Positions 1-9,876 of a DNA stretch of 64,000 nt are shown piece by piece. A model generated the notes under the pieces. It was not told the origin of the DNA. It was given only the letters and a program-made list of their open reading frames with translations, and made no database searches. The stretch comes from VXNE01 sp963668365. Its GTDB lineage: Bacteria; Pseudomonadota; Gammaproteobacteria; Pseudomonadales; Azotimanducaceae. Location of the stretch: NCBI GenBank assembly GCA_963668365.1, contig OY764266.1:992001-1056000 (forward strand), written 5' to 3'. Every line of letters starts with the position of its first letter. Within the stretch, counting starts at the first letter, position 1. The position numbers and the translations under genes were made by a program.

Positions 1-1
1 G

Positions 2-370
2 AATTTCGATGTCGCCATTGCCGCGCCGGATGCAATGCGAGTCGTTGGTCAGCTCGGTCGCATTCTGGGTCCCCGGGGACTGATGCCGAATCCGAGGACC
101 GGCACGGTCACCGCGGACGTGGAGACAGCAGTCCGGAACGCAAAGGCTGGACAGGTCCAGTTTCGGGCGGATCGGGGCGGGATCATTCATGGTTGCGTGG
201 GCAAGGCGGATTTCAACCCCGAACAGATCAAGGAGAACGTGGAAGCGCTGCTTTCCGATCTTCAGAAGGCGAAACCGGGTTCGGCGAAGGGGCAATACGT
301 AAGGCGAGTGACCTTGTCCACGACGATGGGTCCCGGTATTGCCATTGATCAAGCGTCCCTGGAGGTGTGA
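2..370 (+). CDS. rplA: 50S ribosomal protein L1, C-terminal part
   Basis: The open frame enters from the left edge and reads through to TGA at 368-370, giving about 122 residues that match the second half of L1, including the conserved segment LGRILGPRGLMPNP near its start. L1 binds 23S rRNA at the mobile stalk and, in many bacteria, represses its own operon by binding mRNA. The N-terminal half lies outside the window, so the gene is cut by the window and not damaged. Only four bases separate its stop from rplJ, whose ribosome binding site lies inside the last rplA codons. Identity is secure. Confidence 0.95.
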   Translation, partial: NFDVAIAAPDAMRVVGQLGRILGPRGLMPNPRTGTVTADVETAVRNAKAGQVQFRADRGGIIHGCVGKADFNPEQIKENVEALLSDLQKAKPGSAKGQYVRRVTLSTTMGPGIAIDQASLEV

Positions 371-374
371 CGGC

Positions 375-920
375 ATGCCCTTCCCGCTTGCACGCAAGGA
401 GGAGATCGTTGCCGAGGTGAACGCCGAGGTCAGGGAGGCTGTTTCTGCGGCGACGGCGGACTATCGGGGTCTGACCGTAGCGGAAATGACCAGCATGCGT
501 GCGGATGCGCGTTCGAGCGGTGTTTCGCTCCGGGTGATTCGAAACACCCTGGCGCGGCGCGCTGTCGAAGGTACCGTCCATGAGTGCATGAAGGAGACGT
601 TCTCGGGGCCGACCCTGCTCGCGCTTTCCAACGATGACCCCGGTGCCGCGGCGCGTCTGCTCAAGAAATACGTCGATGAGTTCAGGTCGCTTGAAGTCAC
701 TGCGCTCAGTGTCGATGGGGAACTGCTCGAAGCGGGACAGTTGAACCGCATAGCGTCCCTGCCGACGCTGGATGAGGCCCGCGCCAGGTTGATGCGGACA
801 CTTCTGGCGCCGGTGGATGCATTGGCAAGGACGCTGAAGGAAGTGCCCGGCAATGTGGTGCGTGCGCTGGCTGCGGTGCGCGACGCGCGGCAATCGGAAA
901 GCACGGGTTCGGAACCGTAG
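375..920 (+). CDS. rplJ: 50S ribosomal protein L10
   Basis: L10 forms the base of the ribosomal stalk and carries L7/L12 dimers. I chose the ATG at 375 because GGAGGTG at 361-367 sits at a good distance and the protein then starts MPFPLARKEEIV, like the family; an earlier in-frame ATG at 339 lies inside rplA. The product is 181 aa, slightly longer than the usual 165-175, with a C-terminal L7/L12-binding helix region (about residues 130-180). In most bacteria a long leader RNA before rplJ binds L10 and gives autoregulation. Here only 4 nt separate rplA and rplJ, so no such leader can exist in that gap. Confidence 0.94.
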   Translation: MPFPLARKEEIVAEVNAEVREAVSAATADYRGLTVAEMTSMRADARSSGVSLRVIRNTLARRAVEGTVHECMKETFSGPTLLALSNDDPGAAARLLKKYVDEFRSLEVTALSVDGELLEAGQLNRIASLPTLDEARARLMRTLLAPVDALARTLKEVPGNVVRALAAVRDARQSESTGSEP

Positions 921-1027
921 CGCATGGCGCGCGACGCGAAGGTGGCGGCGGCAGAGATTCGCAGTCGAGATTTTTTCGGTCGGTAGGTGGTAGCGCGGTT
1001 TTCGCGCCCCCAAGGGAGACAAACCAA

Positions 1028-1411
1028 ATGGCAATATCAAAAGACGAAGTGCTGGATGCGATTTCGGAGATGAGCGTACTCGAAGTCGTCGATCTGGTTT
1101 CCGCGATGGAAGAGAAGTTTGGCGTTTCCGCTGCCGCTCCGGTGGCAGTCGCCGCAGTGCCGACGAACGGTGCCGGAGATGCGGCGGCCGAGGAGGAGCA
1201 GACGGAATTCGACGTGATCCTCGCGGGTATCGGTGAGAAGAAGGTCAACGTGATCAAGGCGGTCCGCGCCATTACCGCACTTGGCCTGAAGGAGGCCAAG
1301 GCGTTGGTGGACGAAGCGCCGAATCCGGTCAAGGAAGGCGTAAGCAAAGATGAGGCGGATGAAATAAGGACGAAGTTGGAAGAAGCCGGCGCAACCGTAG
1401 AGGTCAAGTGA
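1028..1411 (+). CDS. rplL: 50S ribosomal protein L7/L12
   Basis: Stalk protein that recruits translation factors. The 127-aa product has the family layout: an N-terminal dimerisation domain (about 1-35), an Ala/Pro/Glu-rich hinge (about 36-60) and a C-terminal factor-binding domain with KVNVIKAVRAITALGLKEAK (about 75-94). The start is ATG 1028, with GGGAG at 1014-1018 as ribosome binding site. It lies 107 bp after rplJ. The gap holds no clear terminator, so it is read as part of the same operon. Confidence 0.96.
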   Translation: MAISKDEVLDAISEMSVLEVVDLVSAMEEKFGVSAAAPVAVAAVPTNGAGDAAAEEEQTEFDVILAGIGEKKVNVIKAVRAITALGLKEAKALVDEAPNPVKEGVSKDEADEIRTKLEEAGATVEVK

Positions 1412-1441
1412 CGCAGCGAGGTCGGCGCTTCGGTGTCGTGA

Positions 1442-1499
1442 AGCTGGGTTCCGCGCGTAAGGCGTCCCCGAAAAGGGCGTGACGGGAACCCGGCCAGCT
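1442..1499 (+). other. Structured RNA segment between rplL and rpoB
   Basis: GGGTTCC (1446-1452) pairs with GGAACCC (1485-1491). An outer AGCT (1442-1445) can pair with AGCT (1496-1499) across a 4-nt bulge, and a smaller CCC/GGG hairpin lies inside. In Escherichia coli the rplL-rpoB spacer holds an RNase III processing site. By position this stem-loop could play the same part, which is inference. Confidence 0.4.
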
Positions 1500-1532
1500 G
1501 AAGACTTCTTGGTACACAAATCACAACAGGAC

Positions 1533-1577
1533 AAGCCAGTGTTCGCTTGCGTTCGTGCAGGCGGGTGCTGGCTTTTT
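1533..1577 (+). terminator. Candidate attenuator between rplL and rpoB
   Basis: AAGCCAG (1533-1539) pairs with CTGGCTT (1568-1574), and the stem runs directly into a T tract (1573-1577). The loop is long (about 28 nt), so termination would be partial. Position matches the known rplL-rpoB attenuator that lowers polymerase-subunit synthesis relative to L7/L12 in enterobacteria. Confidence 0.5.
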
Positions 1578-1599
1578 GCCCAAATAACTGGAGACCCGA

Positions 1600-4500
1600 A
1601 TGACGTCGTATAGATTCACCGAGAAAAAGCGGATCCGTAAAGATTTCGGCAAGTTGCCGGAGCTCATGGAATTGCCCTATCTCCTGTCGACGCAGCTGGA
1701 GTCGTACAACAAGTTCCTGCAGCGCGATATCTCCGCACGTCAGCGCCAGGATGTCGGTCTGCACGCTGCTTTCCGTTCCGTGTTCCCCATTGTCAGCTAT
1801 TCGGGCAATGCGGCCCTGGAATATGTCGACTACCGCCTCGGAGAGCCAGTCTTCGACGTCAAGGAAAGCGTGCTGCGTGCCACCACTTTTGCCGCGCCGC
1901 TGCGCGTAAAGGTTCGATTGATCATCTACGACCGAGAATCGTCGAACAAGGCCGTCAAGGACGTCAAGGAGCAGGAGGTCTACATGGGCGAAGTGCCGCT
2001 CATGACCGACAACGGCACCTTCATCGTGAACGGCACCGAGCGGGTGGTCGTCTCACAACTGCATCGGTCGCCTGGCGTTTTCTTCGATCACGACCGTGGC
2101 AAGACGCACTCCTCCGGGAAGCTCCTCTACAATGCCCGGGTCATTCCCTATCGCGGCTCCTGGCTCGACTTCGAATTCGATCCGAAGGACCTGGTCTTTG
2201 TCCGCATCGACCGCCGGAGGAAGCTGCCGGCCACGGTCATGCTGCGCGCCCTTGGATTCACGTCCGAGGAAATCCTGACGATGTTCTTCGACATGAACGT
2301 CTTTCACTTCAAGAAGGATGGCTACTCGGTTGACCTCGTGCCTGAGCGGATGCGCGGCGAGGTTTCCAGCTTCGACATGATGGACCGGGCGGGCAACGTC
2401 ATCGTCGAGTCGGGTCGGCGCATCACTGCGCGCCATGTCCGTCTGCTGGAAAGGTCCGGTCTGCGACGTCTCGATGTCCCGAGGGAGTACCTCCTCGGTC
2501 GCACCCTCGCGCGGGATGTCATCGATCCGGAGACCGGCGAAATCATCGTCCAGTGCAACACGACGATCGATGACGAAATGATGGACAACTTTGGAGAACG
2601 GAAGGTCAAGACCGTCGAGACGATCTATACGAACGATCTCGACTGCGGGCCGTATATCTCCGATACGCTGGGCAACGATCCTACGCGGACCCAGCTCGAC
2701 GCCCTGGTCGAAATCTATCGAATGATGCGTCCAGGCGAGCCGCCGACGAAGGAGGCGGCGGAGAATCTGTTCAAGAATCTCTTCTTTTCGGAAGAACGGT
2801 ACGATCTCTCCGCCGTCGGACGGATGAAGTTCAACCGCCGCCTTGGTCGAGGCGCGATCGTTGGCTCCGGGACGCTGTCGAACGAAGACATCGTCGAAGT
2901 GTTGCGTACCTTGATCGATATTCGAAACGGCAAGGGTTCCGTGGACGACATCGACCATCTCGGCAACCGGCGTGTCAGGTCCGTCGGGGAGATGGCGGAA
3001 AACGCGTTCCGTATCGGCCTGATTCGCGTCGAACGGGCGGTCAAGGAACGCCTTTCGCTCGCCGAGTCGGAAGGGCTGATGCCGCAGGACATGATCAACG
3101 CGAAACCTGTCGCGGCCTCCATCAAGGAGTTCTTCGGCTCAAGTCAGCTCTCGCAGTTCATGGACCAGCAGAATCCGCTGTCCGAAGTGACGCACAAGCG
3201 CAAGGTGTCGGCGTTGGGCCCGGGCGGTCTGACACGAGAGCGCGCGGGTTTCGAAGTGCGCGACGTGCACCCGACCCACTATGGGCGAGTCTGTCCGATC
3301 GAAACGCCGGAAGGTCCGAACATCGGCCTGATCAACAGCTTGGCGACGTATGCGCGGACCAATGAATACGGCTTCCTTGAGACCCCCTACCGCAGGGTCG
3401 CCGACGGCAAGGTGATCGACGAGATCGAATACCTTTCGGCCATCGACGAAGCCGAGTACGTGATCGCCCAGGCCAACTCCCAGGTGGAGAACGGCGAACT
3501 CGTGGAAGACCTGGTCGATGTTCGGCACCAGAACGAGTTCACGAAGACAACCCCGGGCAACGTCGACTACATGGACGTGTCTCCCAAGCAGGTCGTTTCC
3601 GTGGCGGCGGCGTTGATCCCGTTTCTTGAGCACGATGACGCCAACAGGGCGTTGATGGGTTCAAACATGCAGCGCCAGGCGGTACCGACGATAAGGACGG
3701 AAACGCCGCTTGTCGGCACCGGCATGGAGCGGCACGTGGCGCGGGACTCGGGCGTGTGCGTTATCGCGGAACGCGGCGGCACGGTCGACAGCGTGGATGC
3801 GGGCCGCATCATCATTCGGGTCGCGGATGAGGAAACCGGCGCCGGCGAAGCGGGTGTCGACATCTATAACCTGACGAAATTCACGCGCTCGAACCAGAAT
3901 ACCTGCATTAACCAGCGGCCCCTGGTGAGGAAAGGGAACCACATCGCGAAGGGCGACATCCTCGCCGATGGGCCTTCCATCGATATGGGGGAACTGGCTC
4001 TCGGCCAGAACATGCGTATCGCGTTCATGCCGTGGAATGGCTACAACTTCGAGGACTCGATACTCATATCCGAGCGGGTCGTGCAGGAGGACCGCTTCAC
4101 CAGCGTTCACATCCAGGAGTTGTCGTGCATCGCCCGGGACACGAAGCTCGGGCCGGAGGAGATTACCGCCGACATACCGAACGTGGGCGAATCGGCGCTG
4201 GGCAAGCTCGACGAGTCGGGCATCGTCTACATCGGGGCCGAAGTGGTCGCCGGCGACGTGCTGGTCGGCAAGGTGACGCCGAAGGGCGAGACCCAGTTGA
4301 CGCCCGAAGAGAAGCTCTTGCGCGCCATATTCGGCGAGAAGGCGTCGGACGTGAAAGACACGTCTCTGCGAGTGCCCACCGGCGTCAAGGGGACCATCAT
4401 CGACGTTCGCGTCCTGACGCGTGACGGTGTCGAGAAAGACAAGCGGGCGATGGATCTCGAACGGGAAGAACTCGCCCAGATCAGGAAGGACCTCGACGAC

Positions 4501-5685
4501 GAATACCGTATTGTCGAGACGGCGACCTACCAGCGGCTGCAGAGCGCCTTGAGCGGCAACAAGGTGGCGAGCGCTCCGGGGAAATCCCGGGGCAACACCA
4601 TTGATGCGGAATACCTGGCCACGCTCCCGAAGGACGACTGGTTCAAGATTCGCATGGCGGTCGACGCTCTGAACGAGCAGCTCGACAAGGCGGAGCGTCA
4701 ACTCAAGGCGCGCAAGTCAGCGCTCGACGCACGCTTCGAGGACAAGATGGCAAAACTGAAGTCGGGTGACGAAATGGCACCCGGCGTCCTGAAGATCGTC
4801 AAGGTGTACCTGGCCATCAAGCGGCACATACAGCCCGGCGACAAGATGGCGGGCAGGCATGGCAACAAGGGCGTGATCTCCGCGATCATGCCGATCGAGG
4901 ACATGCCGTTCGACGAAAACGGAGAACCGGTGGACATTGTCCTCAATCCGCTCGGCGTGCCGAAGCGGATGAACGTGGGCCAGGTCCTTGAAACCCATCT
5001 CGGGTGGGCGGCGAAGGGTATCGGCGAGCGAATCGGGAAGTTGCTTGAAGCGAGGGATGCCAACGGCGGTGCGCCGGCGCGGATCCGTGAGTACCTCGAA
5101 GAGGTATACAACGGGTTCGAGGGGCGCACGGAAGACTTCGGTCAACTTGACGACGACGAAGTTCTTGAGCTTGCGGGGAACCTCACCGACGGGTTGCCCA
5201 TTGCCACGCCGGTCTTCGACGGCGCGAAGGAAGAGGTCATCAAGAAGATGCTCGAACTCTCCGGTCTGCCCACCAGCGGACAGACAACGCTTTACGATGG
5301 CCGCACCGGTGAGAAATTCGATTCGCCGGTCACCATCGGCTACATGTACATGATGAAGCTGAACCACTTGGTGGACGACAAGATGCATGCGCGCTCCACC
5401 GGTTCGTACAGTCTCGTCACACAGCAGCCGCTGGGCGGCAAGGCGCAGTTTGGCGGTCAGCGATTCGGTGAGATGGAAGTCTGGGCGCTGGAGGCGTACG
5501 GCGCAGCGTATACGCTGCAGGAGATGCTGACGGTGAAGTCGGACGACGTGGCCGGCCGAACCAAGATGTACAAGAACATCGTCGGCAATGATTTCAGTAT
5601 GGAACCCGGCATGCCGGAGTCCTTCAACGTACTGGTCAAGGAGATCAGATCCTTGGGCATTTACGTCGAGTTGGAAAGCGAATAG
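1600..5685 (+). CDS. rpoB: DNA-directed RNA polymerase subunit beta
   Basis: Beta subunit of core RNA polymerase, 1361 aa (E. coli 1342). ATG 1600 follows GGAG at 1590-1593. The rifampicin-binding region is at about residues 510-590, with FGSSQLSQFMDQQNPLSE and SALGPGGLTRERAGFEVRD as in drug-sensitive enzymes. The C-terminus holds GEMEVWALEAYGAA, which contacts beta-prime. It is separated from rplL by a spacer with a candidate attenuator and is followed after 15 bp by rpoC. No truncation or frameshift is seen. Confidence 0.98.
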   Translation: MTSYRFTEKKRIRKDFGKLPELMELPYLLSTQLESYNKFLQRDISARQRQDVGLHAAFRSVFPIVSYSGNAALEYVDYRLGEPVFDVKESVLRATTFAAPLRVKVRLIIYDRESSNKAVKDVKEQEVYMGEVPLMTDNGTFIVNGTERVVVSQLHRSPGVFFDHDRGKTHSSGKLLYNARVIPYRGSWLDFEFDPKDLVFVRIDRRRKLPATVMLRALGFTSEEILTMFFDMNVFHFKKDGYSVDLVPERMRGEVSSFDMMDRAGNVIVESGRRITARHVRLLERSGLRRLDVPREYLLGRTLARDVIDPETGEIIVQCNTTIDDEMMDNFGERKVKTVETIYTNDLDCGPYISDTLGNDPTRTQLDALVEIYRMMRPGEPPTKEAAENLFKNLFFSEERYDLSAVGRMKFNRRLGRGAIVGSGTLSNEDIVEVLRTLIDIRNGKGSVDDIDHLGNRRVRSVGEMAENAFRIGLIRVERAVKERLSLAESEGLMPQDMINAKPVAASIKEFFGSSQLSQFMDQQNPLSEVTHKRKVSALGPGGLTRERAGFEVRDVHPTHYGRVCPIETPEGPNIGLINSLATYARTNEYGFLETPYRRVADGKVIDEIEYLSAIDEAEYVIAQANSQVENGELVEDLVDVRHQNEFTKTTPGNVDYMDVSPKQVVSVAAALIPFLEHDDANRALMGSNMQRQAVPTIRTETPLVGTGMERHVARDSGVCVIAERGGTVDSVDAGRIIIRVADEETGAGEAGVDIYNLTKFTRSNQNTCINQRPLVRKGNHIAKGDILADGPSIDMGELALGQNMRIAFMPWNGYNFEDSILISERVVQEDRFTSVHIQELSCIARDTKLGPEEITADIPNVGESALGKLDESGIVYIGAEVVAGDVLVGKVTPKGETQLTPEEKLLRAIFGEKASDVKDTSLRVPTGVKGTIIDVRVLTRDGVEKDKRAMDLEREELAQIRKDLDDEYRIVETATYQRLQSALSGNKVASAPGKSRGNTIDAEYLATLPKDDWFKIRMAVDALNEQLDKAERQLKARKSALDARFEDKMAKLKSGDEMAPGVLKIVKVYLAIKRHIQPGDKMAGRHGNKGVISAIMPIEDMPFDENGEPVDIVLNPLGVPKRMNVGQVLETHLGWAAKGIGERIGKLLEARDANGGAPARIREYLEEVYNGFEGRTEDFGQLDDDEVLELAGNLTDGLPIATPVFDGAKEEVIKKMLELSGLPTSGQTTLYDGRTGEKFDSPVTIGYMYMMKLNHLVDDKMHARSTGSYSLVTQQPLGGKAQFGGQRFGEMEVWALEAYGAAYTLQEMLTVKSDDVAGRTKMYKNIVGNDFSMEPGMPESFNVLVKEIRSLGIYVELESE

Positions 5686-5700
5686 CGCGGGAGGCATGCG

Positions 5701-8700
5701 ATGAGAGATCTACTCAATCTGTTGAAGCAGCAAAGCGGACTCGAAGAGTTCGATGCGCTGAGAATCGGACTGGCGTCGCCGGAAATGATCAAGTCATGGT
5801 CTTTCGGTGAGGTGAAAAAGCCCGAAACCATCAACTACCGGACGTTCAAGCCGGAGCGCGACGGCCTGTTCTGCGCCCGGATATTCGGTCCGGTGCGGGA
5901 CTACGAGTGCCTGTGCGGCAAGTACAAGCGCCTGAAACACCGGGGCGTAATCTGCGAAAAATGCGGAGTTGAAGTCACCCTGGCGAAAGTGCGCCGCGAG
6001 CGCATGGGCCACGTGGACCTTGCGAGCCCGGTAGCCCATATCTGGTTCCTGAAATCCCTGCCGTCGCGAATCGGCCTGCTGCTGGACATGACGCTGCGCG
6101 ATATCGAGCGAGTGCTCTATTTCGAATCGCATGTTGTCATCGATGCCGGGCTGACGGATCTCGAGGTGGGTCAACTGCTGACCGACGACGAGTATTTCGC
6201 CAAGCTCGAAGAGCATGGCGACGAGTTCGTCGCCAAGATGGGCGCCGAGGCGGTTCAGGTGCTCCTGTCCGATCTGGACCTGGACGCGGAGATCGCGCGG
6301 CTTCGGGAAGAGATTCCGGCGACCAACTCCGAAACGAAGATCAAGAAGCTGTCCAAGCGGCTGAAGCTGATGGAGGCGTTCGTCAACTCCGGCAACCTGC
6401 CGCAATGGATGATCATGAACGTGCTGCCGGTGCTGCCTCCCGACTTGCGGCCGCTGGTGCCGCTCGAGGGCGGGCGCTTTGCCACGTCTGATCTGAACGA
6501 CCTCTATCGTCGGGTCATCAATCGCAACAACCGTCTGAAGCGCCTGCTGGATCTCAACGCGCCGGACATCATCGTCCGCAACGAGAAACGCATGCTGCAG
6601 GAGTCGGTCGATGCGCTGCTCGACAACGGTCGCCGGGGCCGTGCCATCACCGGTTCCAACCGGCGTCCGCTGAAGTCGTTGGCGGACATGATCAAGGGCA
6701 AGCAGGGACGTTTTCGACAGAACCTGCTCGGCAAGCGGGTCGACTATTCCGGCCGTTCGGTCATCGTCGTAGGACCCACGCTTCGACTCCACGAATGCGG
6801 ATTGCCGAAAAAGATGGCGCTGGAACTGTTCAGGCCGTTCATCTTCGGCAAGCTCGAAGAGCGCGGGCTCGCGACGACCATCAAGGCCGCAAAGAAGATG
6901 GTCGAGCGCGAGACACCGGAGGTCTGGGACATACTTGCCGAGGTGATCCGCGAGCATCCGGTCCTGCTGAATCGGGCGCCGACCTTGCATCGCCTCGGAA
7001 TCCAGGCGTTCGAGCCGGTGCTGATCGAAGGCAAGGCCATCCAGCTTCATCCACTGGTCTGCGCGGCGTACAACGCCGACTTCGACGGGGATCAGATGGC
7101 CGTTCATGTGCCGCTCACGCTGGAGGCGCAGCTCGAATCCCGGGCGCTCATGATGTCCACCAACAACATCCTTTCCCCCGCGAGCGGCGAACCCATCATC
7201 GTGCCGGCGCAGGATGTCGTGCTCGGGCTCTACTACATGACCCGGGAGCGCATCAATGCCCTGGGCGAGGGCATGACATTTGCCGACATCGGAGAGGTGC
7301 ATCGGGCCTACGAGACGGGCATCGTCGATCTGCATGCGAAGATCCGTGTGCGTATCGAGGACCCGCACGGCGCAGGAATGGTCGAGACGACCACCGGCCG
7401 GGCGCTGTTGTACGAGATCGTCCCTCCGGAGTTGCCTTTCGGGTTGGTCAACGAGCCGATGGGCCGGAAGGCGATCTCCAACCTGATCAACGCCTGCTAT
7501 CGAAACGTGGGCCTGAAAGAGACGGTGATGTTCGCCGACCAACTGATGTACCGGGGCTTCCATGAGTCCACGGTGGCCGGCGCTTCGATCGGCGTTGACG
7601 ACTTCGTCATCCCGGACGACAAGGCTTCGATCATCGAAAGCGCGGAATCGGAGGTCAAGGAGATCGAATCGCAATTCGCGTCGGGACTCGTGACCCAGGG
7701 CGAGAAGTACAACAAGGTCGTGGACATCTGGTCGCGGGCGAACGAAGTCGTCGCGCGATCGATGATGGCCGGCATCTCGGAAGAGACGGTGGCAAACCGG
7801 GAAGGCGAACTCGAACGGCAGGACTCGTTCAATTCCGTCTTCATGTACTCCGATTCCGGAGCCCGGGGGTCCCCGGCCCAGATTCGCCAGCTCGCCGGCA
7901 TGCGAGGCCTGATGCAACGCCCGGATGGCAGCATCATCGAAACGCCGATTACGGCGAACTTCCGCGAGGGGTTGACCGTAAACGAGTACTTCATCTCCAC
8001 GCACGGCGCGCGCAAGGGCTTGGCCGATACAGCGCTCAAGACCGCTAATTCGGGTTACCTGACGCGCCGTCTTGTCGACGTGGCGCAGGATCTCGTCGTT
8101 ACCGAAGTCGACTGCGGCACCGACGATGGCCTGTTGATCAGCGCCATGATCGAAGGAGGCGATGTCGTGGAGCCATTGGCGGCGCGAGTTCTCGGGCGCG
8201 TGGTCGCCCTGGATACGCTGGATCCGGCGAGTGGCGACGTGGTCGTGCCGGCCGGCGTGATGATGGACGAAGCGTGGGTGGATCGTCTCGAGGCGCTGGG
8301 CGTCGACGAACTCCATGTGCGCTCGCCGATCACCTGCAAGACGCGCTACGGCGTCTGTGCGAAGTGCTACGGACGGGATCTGGCACGAGGTCACGAAGTC
8401 AATGTCGGCGAGGCGGTGGGAGTCATTGCCGCCCAATCGATCGGCGAGCCGGGCACGCAATTGACCATGCGCACCTTCCACGTGGGTGGCGCGGCGTCGC
8501 GCGCCACGGCAAGCGACAACATTCAGGCGAAGCACGGCGGGACAGTTCGCCTGCACAACCTGAAGACGGTCACCCGCGACACGGGCGAACTCGTCGCGGT
8601 GTCCCGTTCTGGCGAGATCGCCATCGCCGACACGCGAGGGCGTGAGCGTGAGCGCTACAAGCTGCCGTATGGTGCGGTCATCCTGGTTAGCGAAGCCGTC

Positions 8701-9876
8701 AACGTTGACGCGGGCCAGTTGATCGCGCGTTGGGACCCGCACATGCATCCGGTCGTGACGGAAGTTGCCGGCAAGGTCGTCTTCCAAGACATGGACGAAG
8801 GTGTGACGATCGACCGGCAGACGGACGAACTGACGGGACTCATCAATATCAGCATACTGGATCCAAAGGATCGTCCGAGCGCCGGCAAGGACCTGCGTCC
8901 GAGCGTCAGGCTGGTCGATGATGACGGGGAGGGCGTGAATCTCGCCGGGACGGACGTGCCGGCGCACTACCTGCTTCCCAGTGGCGCAATCCTGCACCTC
9001 GAAGACGGTGCGCAGGTGGGCGTCGGAGATGTCATCGCGCGGATCCCCCAGGAAGGCTCCAGGGGTGGAGACATCACTGGCGGCCTGCCCCGGGTCGCGG
9101 ACCTTTTCGAGGCGCGCAAGCCGAAGGAACCCGCCATCCTCGCGGAGGGAGTGGGAACCGTGAGCTTCGGCAAGGAGACGAAGGGCAAGCGCAGGCTCGT
9201 CATCACGCCCGCCGACGGCGAAACCGTGGAGACGCTGATTCCGAAGTGGCGGCAGATCTCGGTGTTCGACGGCGAGCACGTGGAACGCGGGGAAGTCGTG
9301 TCCGAAGGCCCCCCGAGTTCACACGATATTCTCCGGCTGAAGGGTGTCGAGGAGCTTGCGAAGTACATCATCAACGAGATCCAGGAGGTCTATCGATTGC
9401 AGGGCGTCACGATCAATGACAAGCACATTGAAGTGATCGTGCGTCAGATGCTGCGCAAGGCGGAAGTGATCGATCCGGGCGATTCCCAGTTTGTTCGTGG
9501 CGAACAGGTCGAGTACGTCTCCGCGATGGAAGAGAACGAAAGACTTGAAGCGGAAGACAAGGCGCCGATCACGTTCGAGCGCATCCTGCTGGGCATCACC
9601 AAGGCATCCCTGGCGACAGAGTCCTTCATCTCTGCTGCGTCATTCCAGGAGACCACGCGCGTGCTGACGGAAGCGGCCGTTACAGGCAAGCGAGACAGCC
9701 TGCGAGGACTCAAGGAGAACGTGGTCGTTGGTCGGCTGATTCCCGCCGGTACGGGATTGAGCTACCACGCGGATCGCAAGCGCCGTCGAGAAGAAGAGGC
9801 GCTCGCAGAGAGCATTACGCCGGACGAGATAGAACAGGCATTGTCCGAAGCGCTGTCCGCCTCGGACCCCGACTAG
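5701..9876 (+). CDS. rpoC: DNA-directed RNA polymerase subunit beta-prime
   Basis: Catalytic beta-prime subunit, 1391 aa (E. coli 1407). GGGAGG just upstream of ATG 5701 is the ribosome binding site. Visible landmarks are the N-terminal zinc site (CLCGKYKRLKHRGVICEKCG, about residues 70-90), the Mg-binding NADFDGDQM (about 459-467) and a second zinc site with CKTRYGVCAKCYG (about 880-890). The TAG stop at 9874-9876 lies inside the left inverted repeat of a MITE-like element, so the final codon context comes from an insertion. The str-operon genes rpsL, rpsG and fusA, which usually follow rpoC, are absent here. Confidence 0.98.
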   Translation: MRDLLNLLKQQSGLEEFDALRIGLASPEMIKSWSFGEVKKPETINYRTFKPERDGLFCARIFGPVRDYECLCGKYKRLKHRGVICEKCGVEVTLAKVRRERMGHVDLASPVAHIWFLKSLPSRIGLLLDMTLRDIERVLYFESHVVIDAGLTDLEVGQLLTDDEYFAKLEEHGDEFVAKMGAEAVQVLLSDLDLDAEIARLREEIPATNSETKIKKLSKRLKLMEAFVNSGNLPQWMIMNVLPVLPPDLRPLVPLEGGRFATSDLNDLYRRVINRNNRLKRLLDLNAPDIIVRNEKRMLQESVDALLDNGRRGRAITGSNRRPLKSLADMIKGKQGRFRQNLLGKRVDYSGRSVIVVGPTLRLHECGLPKKMALELFRPFIFGKLEERGLATTIKAAKKMVERETPEVWDILAEVIREHPVLLNRAPTLHRLGIQAFEPVLIEGKAIQLHPLVCAAYNADFDGDQMAVHVPLTLEAQLESRALMMSTNNILSPASGEPIIVPAQDVVLGLYYMTRERINALGEGMTFADIGEVHRAYETGIVDLHAKIRVRIEDPHGAGMVETTTGRALLYEIVPPELPFGLVNEPMGRKAISNLINACYRNVGLKETVMFADQLMYRGFHESTVAGASIGVDDFVIPDDKASIIESAESEVKEIESQFASGLVTQGEKYNKVVDIWSRANEVVARSMMAGISEETVANREGELERQDSFNSVFMYSDSGARGSPAQIRQLAGMRGLMQRPDGSIIETPITANFREGLTVNEYFISTHGARKGLADTALKTANSGYLTRRLVDVAQDLVVTEVDCGTDDGLLISAMIEGGDVVEPLAARVLGRVVALDTLDPASGDVVVPAGVMMDEAWVDRLEALGVDELHVRSPITCKTRYGVCAKCYGRDLARGHEVNVGEAVGVIAAQSIGEPGTQLTMRTFHVGGAASRATASDNIQAKHGGTVRLHNLKTVTRDTGELVAVSRSGEIAIADTRGRERERYKLPYGAVILVSEAVNVDAGQLIARWDPHMHPVVTEVAGKVVFQDMDEGVTIDRQTDELTGLINISILDPKDRPSAGKDLRPSVRLVDDDGEGVNLAGTDVPAHYLLPSGAILHLEDGAQVGVGDVIARIPQEGSRGGDITGGLPRVADLFEARKPKEPAILAEGVGTVSFGKETKGKRRLVITPADGETVETLIPKWRQISVFDGEHVERGEVVSEGPPSSHDILRLKGVEELAKYIINEIQEVYRLQGVTINDKHIEVIVRQMLRKAEVIDPGDSQFVRGEQVEYVSAMEENERLEAEDKAPITFERILLGITKASLATESFISAASFQETTRVLTEAAVTGKRDSLRGLKENVVVGRLIPAGTGLSYHADRKRRREEEALAESITPDEIEQALSEALSASDPD

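Noticed and set aside
5794..9279. A 1161-codon open frame on the minus strand, opposite rpoC
   Set aside because: It is the antisense of a conserved gene in high-GC DNA, with biased, repetitive residues and no recognisable domain.
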